Shown one piece after another: positions 11,802-26,503 of a stretch of DNA of 64,000 bases. Within the stretch, counting starts at the first letter, position 1. Each line of letters starts with the position of its first letter. Both the position numbers and the translations under genes were made by a program. Origin of the DNA: Globodera rostochiensis (taxonomy: Eukaryota > Nematoda > Chromadorea > Rhabditida > Heteroderidae); the NCBI GenBank assembly GCA_018350325.1, contig JAEVLN010000001.1:5485254-5549253 (forward strand), given 5' to 3'. Below the pieces are notes generated by a model. The model was not told where the DNA came from, did no database searches, and saw only the letters and a program-made list of their open reading frames with translations.

Positions 11802-12471
11802 TCAGCCCTTCACGTAGACCCGCTTAGCCTTCACTCCCTCGCAGTCCATCGTCTGAATTGAGCAACCAATTAATTGTTAAAAACCTAAAGACGTACGATC
11901 ACAAGTTTCCCGTTCTCATCGATGTAGCGCTCGAAGTAACTGTCTTTCTCGTCGGGCTAAAAATTAATTGTAAGTGAGAACCGATGTTTCAATTGCTACG
12001 TCATATTTTCAACGGTTTTTTTGTTGTAAGTGTGGTGGTCCAGACAAACAAAGGGGTTCTAAATTACCTTAGTCTTTGTCTGCTTCTCAATGAGTTTCCC
12101 ATCATCGAACGTGAAGAGAGACTGAAACGACACAATTATTGAACTATGCAAGTAAACAGAAAAGCAACCTTGACATTGCGTCCGTCAGCAGTCTTCACCT
12201 CGGCCTCCTTTCCCAAGTCAAACTCGCAGTTCCACGTGGTGAACGTTGAGGTCGACGTCATCTTCCAATGGTCTCCATTCACTTCCATATCAAGCACCGG
12301 CTTGAGCGCACCAGCAGCCTTTCGAGTGACAAAGCCGACCCCAGCCTGAACAAAGTAAGAATTTGGGTACTCAGCATGAAACTCGCTCTTCTTTACCTGC
12401 TTCATGTAATCATCGAAATTTTCCGACGACTCCAAGTTCCATTTTCCGACGAATTTTTCAGCCATTGTCAA
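11802..12471 (-). CDS. lbp: Fatty-acid-binding protein (cytosolic lipocalin family)
   Basis: Intracellular lipid-binding protein (FABP/LBP), a beta-barrel carrier of fatty acids or retinoids. Exons 12471-12397, 12345-12169, 12121-12068, 11956-11897 and 11852-11802 are all multiples of three and give 138 aa, the normal FABP size. It begins MTMAEKFVGKWNLESSENFD, matching the family signature (F-GxW-hxxSxNFDxhM). Later strands include GDHWKMTSTSTFTTWNCEF and FTFDDGKLIEKQTKT. It ends DCEGVKAKRVYVKG, carrying an R-x-Y portal motif. There is no signal peptide, so it should be cytosolic, unlike secreted nematode FABPs. Introns are 44-111 nt. Confidence 0.93.
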
Positions 12472-14266
12472 TTGAAGTTTTTAATAATTGAAGGATGAAA
12501 AATATGCAAACTAAATTTGACGACATTTTTTATGGGTATGATGCCGACTTTTGAAAAACACCACAAGAACGAGTGTTTTTAATGCAAGCTGGCCGACTTT
12601 GGAGGGATTTTAGGACTTTAGAAATGAGTCTAAACATGCTTCTGTCTAAAAATCCAAGGATATTTTTTGATCATTTAATCACAATATATTTTTTCATTTG
12701 ATTTGGAAGGGTCAACAAATGAAAAAAGTATTTGCAAATAAACTTGATAACGAATGGAATGTAGAAAATGAAAGGACAGGAGACCTAGGGGAAGCGGGTA
12801 AAGGTAAAAGTGATTGATTGCACAATAAAAAAAATAATGAAAACAGAAAAGAAGAGACGGTTGAATGTGAGAAATGAGGATGAAAATGAATGTGGGGAAT
12901 GTGAATGAATGAATGATGTGGGTGAATGGATGTGTGTAATAAGAATGCGGTTGTGGGTGGGTTAGGGGGGGGGGTGTGGCTTAGCCATTGCATAACAAAA
13001 AATACAGCGAACGGACACAGAGACAAAAAATGTGTGCATATTCCCTGTCGTATACGCCGCAATGACTGATGTTGTTTTGTGTTTGTGAGGTGAACAAAGA
13101 CTAAAGAACAGAAAATGGGCGAACTGACAATGAATGAACTGAAGATAGATAGGTAAGTAAATGATAAGCGGAGCAGGTCAGGTCAGCGTCCGCCCCCGCA
13201 CCGCCGCCTTTTTTAAAAATAAGTTTAAACTCAGGACCGGCTTCGAAACCAATCAAAACCAAAGTAAAATTCTAACCTAACCTGTTTTTTTGGATTTTCC
13301 TAAGTTCCGGTCATTTGCTTTAGGAAAATGACTCGCGGGGGTTCGCAGATAAAAATGTTCAAAAGCCTCTTTTTGTAAAAATTCAAGAAATTTGTTCTTA
13401 CAAATTAGTAGACTTATGTATGTATTGGGAGAGGTCCGGTTCGGTTAATTTTTGCAGTCATGAGGATTCCGGAATTTCCAGTCTGCCCAAATTTACCATA
13501 ACAAAAAGGTACATCTAGTGCTTATCTTGATTCTTATCTTATAAAATTTGTTATTAATTTGCGATAGGCGAATGTACTTTTCTGTCCAAACATATTAATT
13601 TTTTTATCGATGTTGAATTTGTGGTCCAAGACTTCACCGAAATAATGCATTAAAATGTACATATTTTGACACCCATTTTTTCTGTGTGTTATTCCTTTAT
13701 CGCTCGCTACAATGTTTGTCTATTGTCGTTCATGCAGTGAATAACGGAAAAGTGTGTAAAATGGGTTGACTGGGAATGGGAAATAAATAAGCGGGGGCTA
13801 AATGTGTGAGACTGCTGAGCACACACAAATTGATTAATGTGGATAGAGAGCAAGGGAATTTAAAAACCTAAAAAACAAGAAGAAAAAGCAGCCCCTACGA
13901 TCGTCGATGTTCACCAAGTCCTCATCGTTCAGCTCGCACTTTGATGTTAGAGGTTTGCAAGGGGATCTAATCAAATAACGTGTCTTCGCCGGGATTTTGT
14001 CCTTGTCGGCCGACGGTTTGGAACCACCAACCCTATATTTAACCAAATTTTTCAAAAATCAATTCCATTTTTTCTTAAGATTCCGAGCTTAAGATCATTG
14101 AGAAAGGTGAAAGATCAAGTTTATTTGTTGCAGGCTAAACAATAGCCAAATGAAAAAATGAAGTGGAATTGGGCAAATTAACGTTAGCTAATTACAGACA
14201 AAGCCCAAGGTGTTGGGGATCGCGCATTTTGGACAAAAAAACTTCGTCAGTCACCAAGGAAAAAGG
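12472..14266. other. Noncoding stretch between FABP and FBXO11 genes
   Basis: Mostly AT-rich DNA with GAATGAATG microrepeats (12890-12930), a short G run (12964-12974) and no recognisable protein. An open minus-strand segment at 13834-14055 reads a basic 50-residue stretch containing TRYLIRSPCKPLTSKCEL after an AG acceptor. It could be an unassigned small exon but has no partner. The right end is FBXO11 3' UTR. Confidence 0.5.
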
Positions 14267-18372
<4,106 letters not shown>

Positions 18373-19629
18373 CAAAAAAAAAAACAGCTAATTCCTAAAA
18401 TTTGAACAAAAATTAAAAACACAAAAATAATCGGAATCGAATGGATGTTGTTTCTTCCACTTTTTGGTTTACTGGGGTGGGTAGTATCGGTTTTGTTTGT
18501 TCCCGTGCCCATTTTCCCGCTTGATTGATGGCAGACGGACGAATTGAGGATGCACCGGAGGCGAAGTCAAGAAATGGGGTGGGATGGATGTGATCCACCC
18601 ATACCCATATCCCCCCCCCCCATCCCTCCACTCATCGCACCATCGTACACATACAACAACACCCCTCCCCCCTCCGCGCCATGTACACACATCCATCTCT
18701 CTCAACCTCTTTATTCAGACAGCTTCTTCCATGCACGCCGAAAACCAGAAAGGATGAAGATGGATGTACGGGATGGGAGATGTTTAGATTAGGAAGAGGG
18801 TGGTGTGGTGGATGGAGGGATTGGGGGGGGGTGAATGAGGTGAAGTGGGGGTGGAGGGAGAGTAAAGGAACCAGACGAAATTTAATGGTCAAAAATCGAT
18901 TGATGCGGCGGGGCAAAGGCTTTGGCGGCTGGCGACCGACGGCTGGTGCATGCACCAATTCGCATTAGGGGAAGGAGGGAGAGGGAAGGAAAGAAAAGCG
19001 CAGACAGCACATGCGATGCGATGCATCCCCTTACTTATGGGTTGAGTTGGGTAGGTTACTCTTATTGCTGTGTTTAATGTGACGGCGGGAGAGAAGACAT
19101 AAGAGACGGGGGACGGACGAACACGGGGCGAGCGAAAAGTACAGAAGAAACCACCACTAATCTCATTTATATTGTGAGATGTCTGTGTACTGCTCCGACT
19201 TGGGCATTTAATTTATGAGGCAAAAGTTAGTCCGATCCGATGGGTTGTTCGGCCTTTACATATCGCTTTTTTCCCTACCCGTTGCGTCTCAATGCGCCTG
19301 TTCATGTAATTTTTTAGTGCTTTTGTATTTGTAAATTGAGCTCGAAATTTTTGGGCAAAAACTTGTAAATCCCTTACCCCGTAAAAAGCCTTACCGGAGC
19401 CGGCCCTTCTCAGGCTCTAATCTATATATCCTTCTATTTTATCACCAATTATAATACATATAACGAGAAATGTTCCGAGCATAACCAGAAATGCGTCCAT
19501 CGAAGAACCCGAGTTTCCATCAAAATGTTTTCATCAACTGAAATTCTGGACGCGTCTCTGGGCACGACCACAAATGCAATTCTAATTTCCATCACACTGC
19601 AATAATTATCAATTTCAACTGGAATTTGA
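18373..19629. other. Intergenic DNA between FBXO11 and ACBD3
   Basis: C-rich stretch near 18609-18670, G-rich stretch near 18780-18860, purine-rich GGAGGGAGAGGGAAGG near 18968, then AT-rich DNA. Open frames here are low-complexity and unlike any family. It should contain the FBXO11 promoter at the left and the ACBD3 3' UTR at the right. Confidence 0.5.
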
Positions 19630-22600
19630 TCACTTGCTGTAGAAAACTCGATAGTACAACCTGTAAAAAAAAGGCAACGTCTAAGTGAATGGAAGAATAA
19701 TGCGGACGTACGTTTTTGATCGCCACAGGGAATACGAGTTGTCGAATTTTAGGAGGTAAACTCCCTGGCCCGGGTAAACGTGGGAGCCGGAAAAGACCTA
19801 AACGGCGTATTCTTAATTTTAAAACCGTGCAAATAAATTTTGCCTCCGCATGACAGTCCCTTCGGAAGGTCTGAAAATTGGAAGGGTTAGAAAAACGAAG
19901 CTAAAACTTCGGGACCGGAATGATTTCATCCACGCGCGGCTTGTTGAGGTCCTTTTGATTTTTGGCGGCCTCGGCTTCGACGTCTCCGTTCGCTGTCCCG
20001 TTGGCGTCTCCTCCTGCGCCCCCTTCGGCTCCCGCCCCTTCGTCGTCCTCAAATTCGTCCTCACTCTCTTCCACGTGCACTGTGACTTGGTTGGTCTCCG
20101 CCACTGTCCACTCGAAGTAAACGCCAAATCCGAGGTCGTAATAATCGGTGGCAAAGCTATCGAAGTTGACAATTAGCAGGGAAAATATCAGTCATAACAA
20201 CTACAAAACGTACTCCCAGACCAACGAATTTCCTTCCGGATGTGTCGGAACGCGGACCTGAAAAGGTACAAACCGACAAATTTAGACTTAATTTCAAGTT
20301 AAAACATTTTCTTACAGTGACCGTCTCGCCATGACCAATTTTCAGGACCCCTTCGGTCCCTTCCTTTTTGATATTGTCTTTAAACTCCTGCACATTTTTT
20401 GCAGTCCACATCGATGCAGGAGCCACTTTTGGATTCGCTAAATAAGTAATTCTCAAAATGCGTTTTCTATAAAAATAAAATAAAAAAACGAAATCCGGAT
20501 CGGACAAAACACCACAAAAACAGAAAGGATAGGAAAGAATTACTGTGACAGAATAAGCCCATTTGAGCATGGACGGAAGGTACTGAATTTTGCCGAGTGT
20601 AAATGTCCCCGAGATTTTCGTAAGTTCACTTACAAGGCGGCTCTGCGTCCTCCTCATCGCTCACATCGGATTCACCAGCCGCTTCATCTGCCAACTCGTC
20701 CACGTCTCGAATTTTGCCGTTCGGAATTGGAGAGAACATTGAAGAATCCGCCCCTTAATCCGAGGACTAATTGACCCAAAACACAAAAATGTCAAAGAAA
20801 ATAGCACCAGCCGATGATTGGAGACCCTTTTCGGGGTCGAAGTTTGCGGCGGCGTCAGAGAGACTTGGCATCGAATTGGCAACCGCCGCCTGTGAAGCCG
20901 CCTGGGCCTGCGCGTACACTTGGGAGATGTACTGCTGATAATGCTGCTCTTGGAGCTGTTTGATCAATTGTTCTTGCTAAATTGAGGGAGAAAATTCCCA
21001 GTGACGGACCGATCGAACGAATAAATGAAATGAGGGGAAATTATTATAGTGAGTGAGAATAGACGAGTGACGGCGGGAGGGTTACGAGTCGGTCGGTGTC
21101 GGAGGTCACCAATGGCAACCAATAGGGAGAATATAAGCAGAAAATGTGAGGAGAGGAGGAATTTATAAGTTTAAATGACAGCTAATTTGTAAGCGGAATT
21201 CCGTAAACAACTGCACCTTTGGGGGTTCGCCGGGGTGCGTTTGCTGGGCGTAAGCCAAAAATTGGTGACGGGTTTGCTTGTTCAAGGCTTCTTGGATTTG
21301 ACGTCTATAAAAAGAAGCCAATTTGGAAACGAGCGAGCCAACAGATCAACCACACCGTTGCTGTTGGAATTGCTCAAGAACCTCCTGTGCTCGGATGGAC
21401 GCGCTGTCGACTAAGGCATTGAGATGGGTTTGTTCGTTACTGCAAATGGAAAATGTTTGAAAATGTGCAGGTTATCAAATGCCGATGGTTTATGGCAAAG
21501 TGAATAAATAGTTTTTTCAACCAAAGGTATTGCTTTTTTCGTTCAATTCACCCGCAAAGTCAACCAAACAAACAAAAAAGAACAGCCATAAGTACCGCAA
21601 GTTGCTAAAATCAATAAAATGTGTGCGGCGTAAATGTCTGGCCTGCCGACAGCTTTTGAATTAAATTAGGAATGAAAGGATAGGAGGGGGGGGGGGGAGA
21701 GGGGCAGTCTTCCGCACGTCAAATGCAAATGAACTCCGACGGATCCAAAAGAAAGGACATCTCCCGTTAAGTGAAAAATAATTGTATGAATTGAATAATG
21801 AGAAGAAAAGAAGGAATAGTAACGGTGTTAAGCAAAACCCACGTCGGATTTCCGGGCTGTTCTTTGTTCTGCGGCTGTTCATTTGTCTCCATGTTGTGTT
21901 TGACTTCCAACTGCGCGCGAAATGCTGGACAGACAACGTCCAAAAGTCGGATGAACTCGAGCATCGCTTGTTCAGAGCTCAAATCGCTGATCCTTTTCCA
22001 TGTTTTTCTTAAGACATAGATTTTTCAAACATTTCTCATGGCCTCAGCTGATAGTGAGCCCCCACAAACACAAATTGAAGCCGAATCAGGCAATAAGAAA
22101 AAAAAGAGCCGTTCATTCCCATGTGAGGACGACTTAAAGGAACTACAAGGTCAGAATTAGGCAACGAATGAAAAAAGGACACAAATCCCCCGGGCATTGC
22201 CAAAAGGACGCGGCGAGAATGGCGGGGGGGGGGTGAAACTTTTCCCATTTTATGACAAATTACGGAAGCTGTCTGAATTCCTCTGCTGAAAAGGGCAGCA
22301 GTAGCACTTAAGTTGTGGGAAGATCTTTAGGGAATACGCCGCCCCCTTATTCGATTATCCAATTTGTCGCTTTCCTAGCAATTTAAGGACAAGCAAAAAA
22401 GTTCGAAAGGAATGGAAATTGAAAACACTAACTACAGCCTTTACACATTCAATAAACTGAAATCAAAAAATAAAAGGGGCAACATTTTCTAAGACAAAGA
22501 CCCTCCAAGAAACTCTAATTTTCATAAGAATCATTTGGTTGTAAACCGTTCTCATTACAATAAGAGTGGTAAATTTATAAATATTTCTGAATTTTATAAA

Positions 22601-23599
22601 AAAATATTAATTTAGATTTAAAAAAACAAGTCGTAAAAAATAATTTAGAAAAGTTTTTTTCCTACTGGCAATCTATGCTTAAATAGGTTTGGTATTTAAA
22701 TATTCAACAACTTATTAAAAGCAGATAAAAAAATGTTTTTTTTTCGTAAGAAAATTCGCCTGCTAATGTTTTTTCAAAAAAAAAAATGCCACACCGAATA
22801 AACGGTAAAATGAACCTGAACCCAGATTCAACCTAGACTCTGAACAATATTTTCAAAACAAAACAGAGCAAAAATCGACCACTGAACCCAGGCCTGTTTT
22901 TCGAAAGTATAATGATGAGAAAAAGTAAACAAGTTGTATGGGGCAATGTTTTAAACAGAAATAACCGGTTTAGTCCAAAAAACTGGCGAGCCTTCAGCTT
23001 ATCAGTGATATTAAAAAAAACGGTAATTGGCTTTTAACAAAAAGAACGTTTCGTTCTGAAGTTAGAAAGCTCGTTTTTTTTTTCTAAAATGAGGTACCAG
23101 ACATACAATCACTGAAAAATCATTGGTTATACAGTTATATGACCAACCCACTAGCATATTCATGATTGGCAATCTTGAATACCAACAGATGCTACTCAAA
23201 AAAAAATCGAGCAAAACCGCAATGATTTTTTTGAACTTATAAACACGGTAAAACTACTTACTTTGCATCATTTCCCATTATGTCGAACCTTTAAACCAAT
23301 ATTTTACTAAAAACGGTTGAATGTGCACAAACCATCCGCAGTCCACCATTTCCTCTCGGTACGTTCCGTATTTTGCCTGCTTTGAAAGTGCCATAAAACG
23401 AAGTTTATACAAATAATCGATGGACACAGAATTGCTTTGTTCTTGGTCTTAAAAGACAATTTATTATCATTACAAAACATTCTCATCACAAACTTCGATA
23501 AAAAAGGACAGCGCTTTTGTATGCTTGCCGAACCGTAATGCCAAATTCAGAAAGCGATTCTGCACTCAGCTCCGGCACTTCCGATTCGTCTGCTTTCAT
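19630..23599 (-). CDS. acbd3: ACBD3/GCP60-like Golgi protein (ACB + GOLD domains)
   Basis: Golgi adaptor homologous to ACBD3. Exon 1 (23599-23494) starts [19 protein letters not shown]. Exon 2 (23447-23333) carries [19 protein letters not shown] 27-nt microexon (23288-23262) encodes FDIMGNDA. Exon 4 (22007-21843) carries [18 protein letters not shown]. Together these form the acyl-CoA-binding domain, and all phases agree. A Gln-rich coiled region follows ([38 protein letters not shown]). The C-terminal GOLD domain reads [33 protein letters not shown], an acidic insert, [29 protein letters not shown] and ends YYRVFYSK. The acidic insert between GOLD strands is also seen in ACBD3. The intron between the microexon and exon 4 is about 1.25 kb, long for this window. 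The 3' end lies downstream of the FBXO11 promoter region; the 5' end is 285 bp from RAD51. Confidence 0.9.
22038..22160 (+). CDS. Possible small nested exon inside an ACBD3 intron
   Basis: A 40-codon frame on the opposite strand of the long ACBD3 intron starts at an ATG in good context (catggcc). It encodes an acidic then lysine-rich peptide ([35 protein letters not shown]) and meets a possible donor (CAAG/GTCAGAAT) just before the stop. Composition looks coding, but no second exon or homologue was recognised. It could be a real nested gene start or chance. Confidence 0.25.
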   Translation: MASADSEPPQTQIEAESGNKKKKSRSFPCEDDLKELQGQN

Positions 23600-23680
23600 G
23601 GCCAATTACAATGAGCTTAAAAAATGTGCACCCGAATATAAAATGCAACAAAAAATGAATTAAAAAATTTAAACAGTACA

Positions 23681-23760
23681 TTCTAAATCTGTGTATGCAA
23701 AATTGCAAAATAATCACAAAGCTTCGAATTCTAAATCTGTGTATGCAAATAGTCACAAAG
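23681..23760 (+). repeat. Short direct repeat between RAD51 and ACBD3
   Basis: Two copies of ttctaaatctgtgtatgcaa (23681-23700 and 23729-23748) are each followed by a similar TCACAAAG segment. They lie in the 285-bp gap between the RAD51 stop and the ACBD3 start. Confidence 0.7.
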
Positions 23761-23883
23761 GTTTGGATGAAAAAAGAAACCGCAAATATGACACAAAGAG
23801 ATCCAACAACAAAAATGAAAACAATCCAGTCAATAAATAGAAATTCAATAAGCGTAGCAGCAACTTCGCTCACCCAAAATGAT

Positions 23884-25976
23884 CTATTCCTGGACATCAT
23901 CAATCCCGTTTCCCGTAATTGTAAAAGTACAGTCACTTTCGGGCAGGCACGGAGAATCGTAAATCTGTAATTAAATGAAAGATGTAAGCTCGGTAAAATT
24001 GTGTCATAGCGCCCAGACTCAAAATCACCCATAGTATAGTAAAAGGGACACTTCCGTACAGAAGCTGAAAACCGGTTTAAACTTTAAAGGTAAAGCGACA
24101 ACATTTTTTTAAATGGAATTTTGTTTTCATAACCTAAGAAAACAAATAAAAACTTATTGGGTAATTTTGAGTCTGGGCAAAATAATGTAATTTTTGCGTA
24201 AAAAGAAATAATATTCATCCATAACCTTGCACAGACGCTGCTCCCCTTTGCCTTTACGGAAATAGAGTCTAAATATCACAATTAATGCAGCAGAAAAGTT
24301 ATATTTATTCATTCATTCATTTGCCGAACGCGTTCGTTGGTTTACAGCTCCAGATTGACCCCAAAAAAGCCAAAGAAACATCTCTTTTGCGACTCCTCCC
24401 ATCTTTTCCCCGCTTTTATTAAATAAAACATTTTCTCCCACACCTCGTTGTGGATGCATGTGCCATTATATTCCCTCCGATCGGCTTCTTGGGATCTGCT
24501 TGAAACATACCAGCACCACCATCAACCTGGGCAACAACTTGGTTGGTAACAACCACGGCGACGCCAAACTGAAAAAACGACACTTTTGAGAAGACAGAAT
24601 GATGATTCTCTAGTAATATAACACAAGACACAGCTCAAAAGTCGATTTTGAATAAATACTTTTTGTCCAGAATTGACTGGAGGAGGAGGGTTTCTTAGTA
24701 CGGGTATTATTTGTTCTCCTCTCCCTATTCAACAAGTACGCAAGCCTCCACTCATCCATATAAGAAAGGCCCACCTCTTCAGCCAATTTCATGAGACCAC
24801 GCAAAAAGCAAGCGAGGTGCTGTTGACGGGCAGAAAGCTCTCCACGTCCAGTGTAGTCAGTTCGGTAAAGCGCCATAACACTGTCAACGACTACGAGCGC
24901 GTATCGACATTCCGCCATCATTGAGGCGCCTTCCATAAGTAATCGCATTTGGTGGTCCGTGTTATGGCATCTCGCGTAGGCAACGTTTTCCAAAACTGCT
25001 TGACCATCAAGTTTGAACCTGAAAGTAAAGTTCATGCACGTTGCAGCAGACTTGTGAAGAGTTTGCCTTTCCGCAACGGCAAGCAATCTTTCAGGACGAA
25101 AGGTGCCTTCCGTATCAATCCACAGACATTTTCCTTCCGCCCCGCCCATATCAACAGGAAGTTGGCAGGTGACAGCCAAAGTGTGGCAAAGCTGGCTTTT
25201 TCCTGTTCTAAATTCGCCAAAAACCTGAACAAAAGACAGCAATTAAAAACGAGGATTAGAATTAATTAATTAATTGGATTTTTCCTATTGTATTCAATTT
25301 CGTCTCCCTCCACATTCTCCCCTCTACCTCGGTGATCGAACTCGTCTCTATTCCACCTCCAAGGAGTCGATTCAACTCACGGCTTCCGGTCTCAATCAGA
25401 ATTAATTGCGAACGTTTGCAATGTATGACACTTGCAAGCGTAAATGACATCGGAACAAGCTTTTTAGCTTCCGTCTGCAATTAAAAACGAATCGTTAAAA
25501 AAGTGCGTAAAGCTCAAGCACAACATACATAAATCTTATCCACTTTCTGCTCGCCAATTCCTTTGATCTTCTCGAGTTCTTTCTTTGGCGCAAAGGCAAC
25601 AGATTCTACGGTGTAGAAACCATGTTCACGAAGTTTTTTGATGTCGGATGGATGAATTCCATGTTGCTGAACCGAATACAACCAGATTCATTGGATAAAA
25701 TGGATTAAAACCAAGTTCTAGAAGAAAATAAATTGCAAGAGAAGACACCTTTAAGTGTCGTTTGCCTAAAACTTCCCATTTTTATGTCAACTAATGATCC
25801 CCACCCCTATAATTTCTCTCACATAATTGTAAAAAAACCTCAAGCTTCTCAATGAGCGAGTATGGCGTCTGATTTGTTGTTTCGGATGCGTCGCTTATTG
25901 CGTCAACAATCGCTGCAGTCGCTCCAGCAGCTGTTAAAGCACTCGATGCTTTTTCTTTCCTACTTTTTTGCGCCAT
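23884..25976 (-). CDS. rad-51: RAD51 recombinase
   Basis: Nuclear ATP-dependent strand-exchange protein for homologous recombination. Eight exons (25976-25839, 25666-25529, 25474-25328, 25224-25067, 25018-24775, 24568-24444, 24268-24226, 23964-23884) join in frame to 357 aa. The N-terminal helix-hairpin-helix domain includes [20 protein letters not shown] and [14 protein letters not shown]. The linker polymerisation motif is FTLA (usual FTTA). Walker A is GEFRTGKS (usual GEFRTGKT). Walker B is YALVVVDS followed by [19 protein letters not shown]-binding loop regions include [14 protein letters not shown] and [16 protein letters not shown]. The C-terminus is [16 protein letters not shown] and ends DDVQE. 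Exon 4/5 uses a GC-AG intron (25019-25066). It is divergent from the SR/RRM gene. Confidence 0.95.
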
Positions 25977-26127
25977 TTTTCTGAAAATGTAATTCTAAGT
26001 ATCAATTAATATTTCAAGAAAATTAAACTATTAAATTTGAATGCACTTTTATCCGCTTGTTGCTTTAACACAATGCCAAATTTAAAAGGGTACAATACAA
26101 AACAAACAAAATGCTCAAGATCCAAGC

Positions 26128-26390
26128 GAAGCGGGTCGACTGCGTCTGAGCCAAAAGCGTCTTGGGGCCAACTGCGTTTGGGCCAACTACGTCTCATCCA
26201 TTTTAGGTAATTTTCTTTTTGGTGTGGTAATATAACAAAAAAAAAGTTCACAATGTCCTAGAAACATTATTTATGCCAAAATCCATTTTTTTAAATTCAG
26301 ATTCGACGAAACGAATGTCACATTCGTATTTCAGACGTAGTTTGGCTGGTGGACGCAGTTGGCTGAGAGCTAGACGTAGTTGACCCCACC
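26128..26390. repeat. Degenerate inverted repeat of GCCAACTRCGTCT units
   Basis: The left arm (about 26128-26198) contains gggtcgactgcgtctgagcc and ggccaactgcgtttgggcc followed by aactacgtct. The right arm (about 26333-26388) is its approximate reverse complement, with gacgtagtttggctgg, gacgcagttggctgag and gacgtagttgacccc. Each arm itself holds 3-4 internal copies of a 13-18-bp unit. The arms flank about 135 bp of AT-rich DNA in the RAD51 / SR-RRM promoter gap. It could be a MITE remnant or a hairpin. Confidence 0.6.
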
Positions 26391-26503
26391 GTTTTTTTCA
26401 CTAATTTTTAAACAATGTCTAAATGGTCACTACTTTTCTTCGATAAGGAATTTTTTAGTGATTTATATTTTTTAAGCTAATTTTTTCATATTCACATATT
26501 TAC

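Noticed and set aside
13834..14055. 73-codon basic frame near the FBXO11 3' end
   Set aside because: Follows an AG acceptor and looks partly coding, but no upstream exon or family match was found; noted in the spacer entry only.
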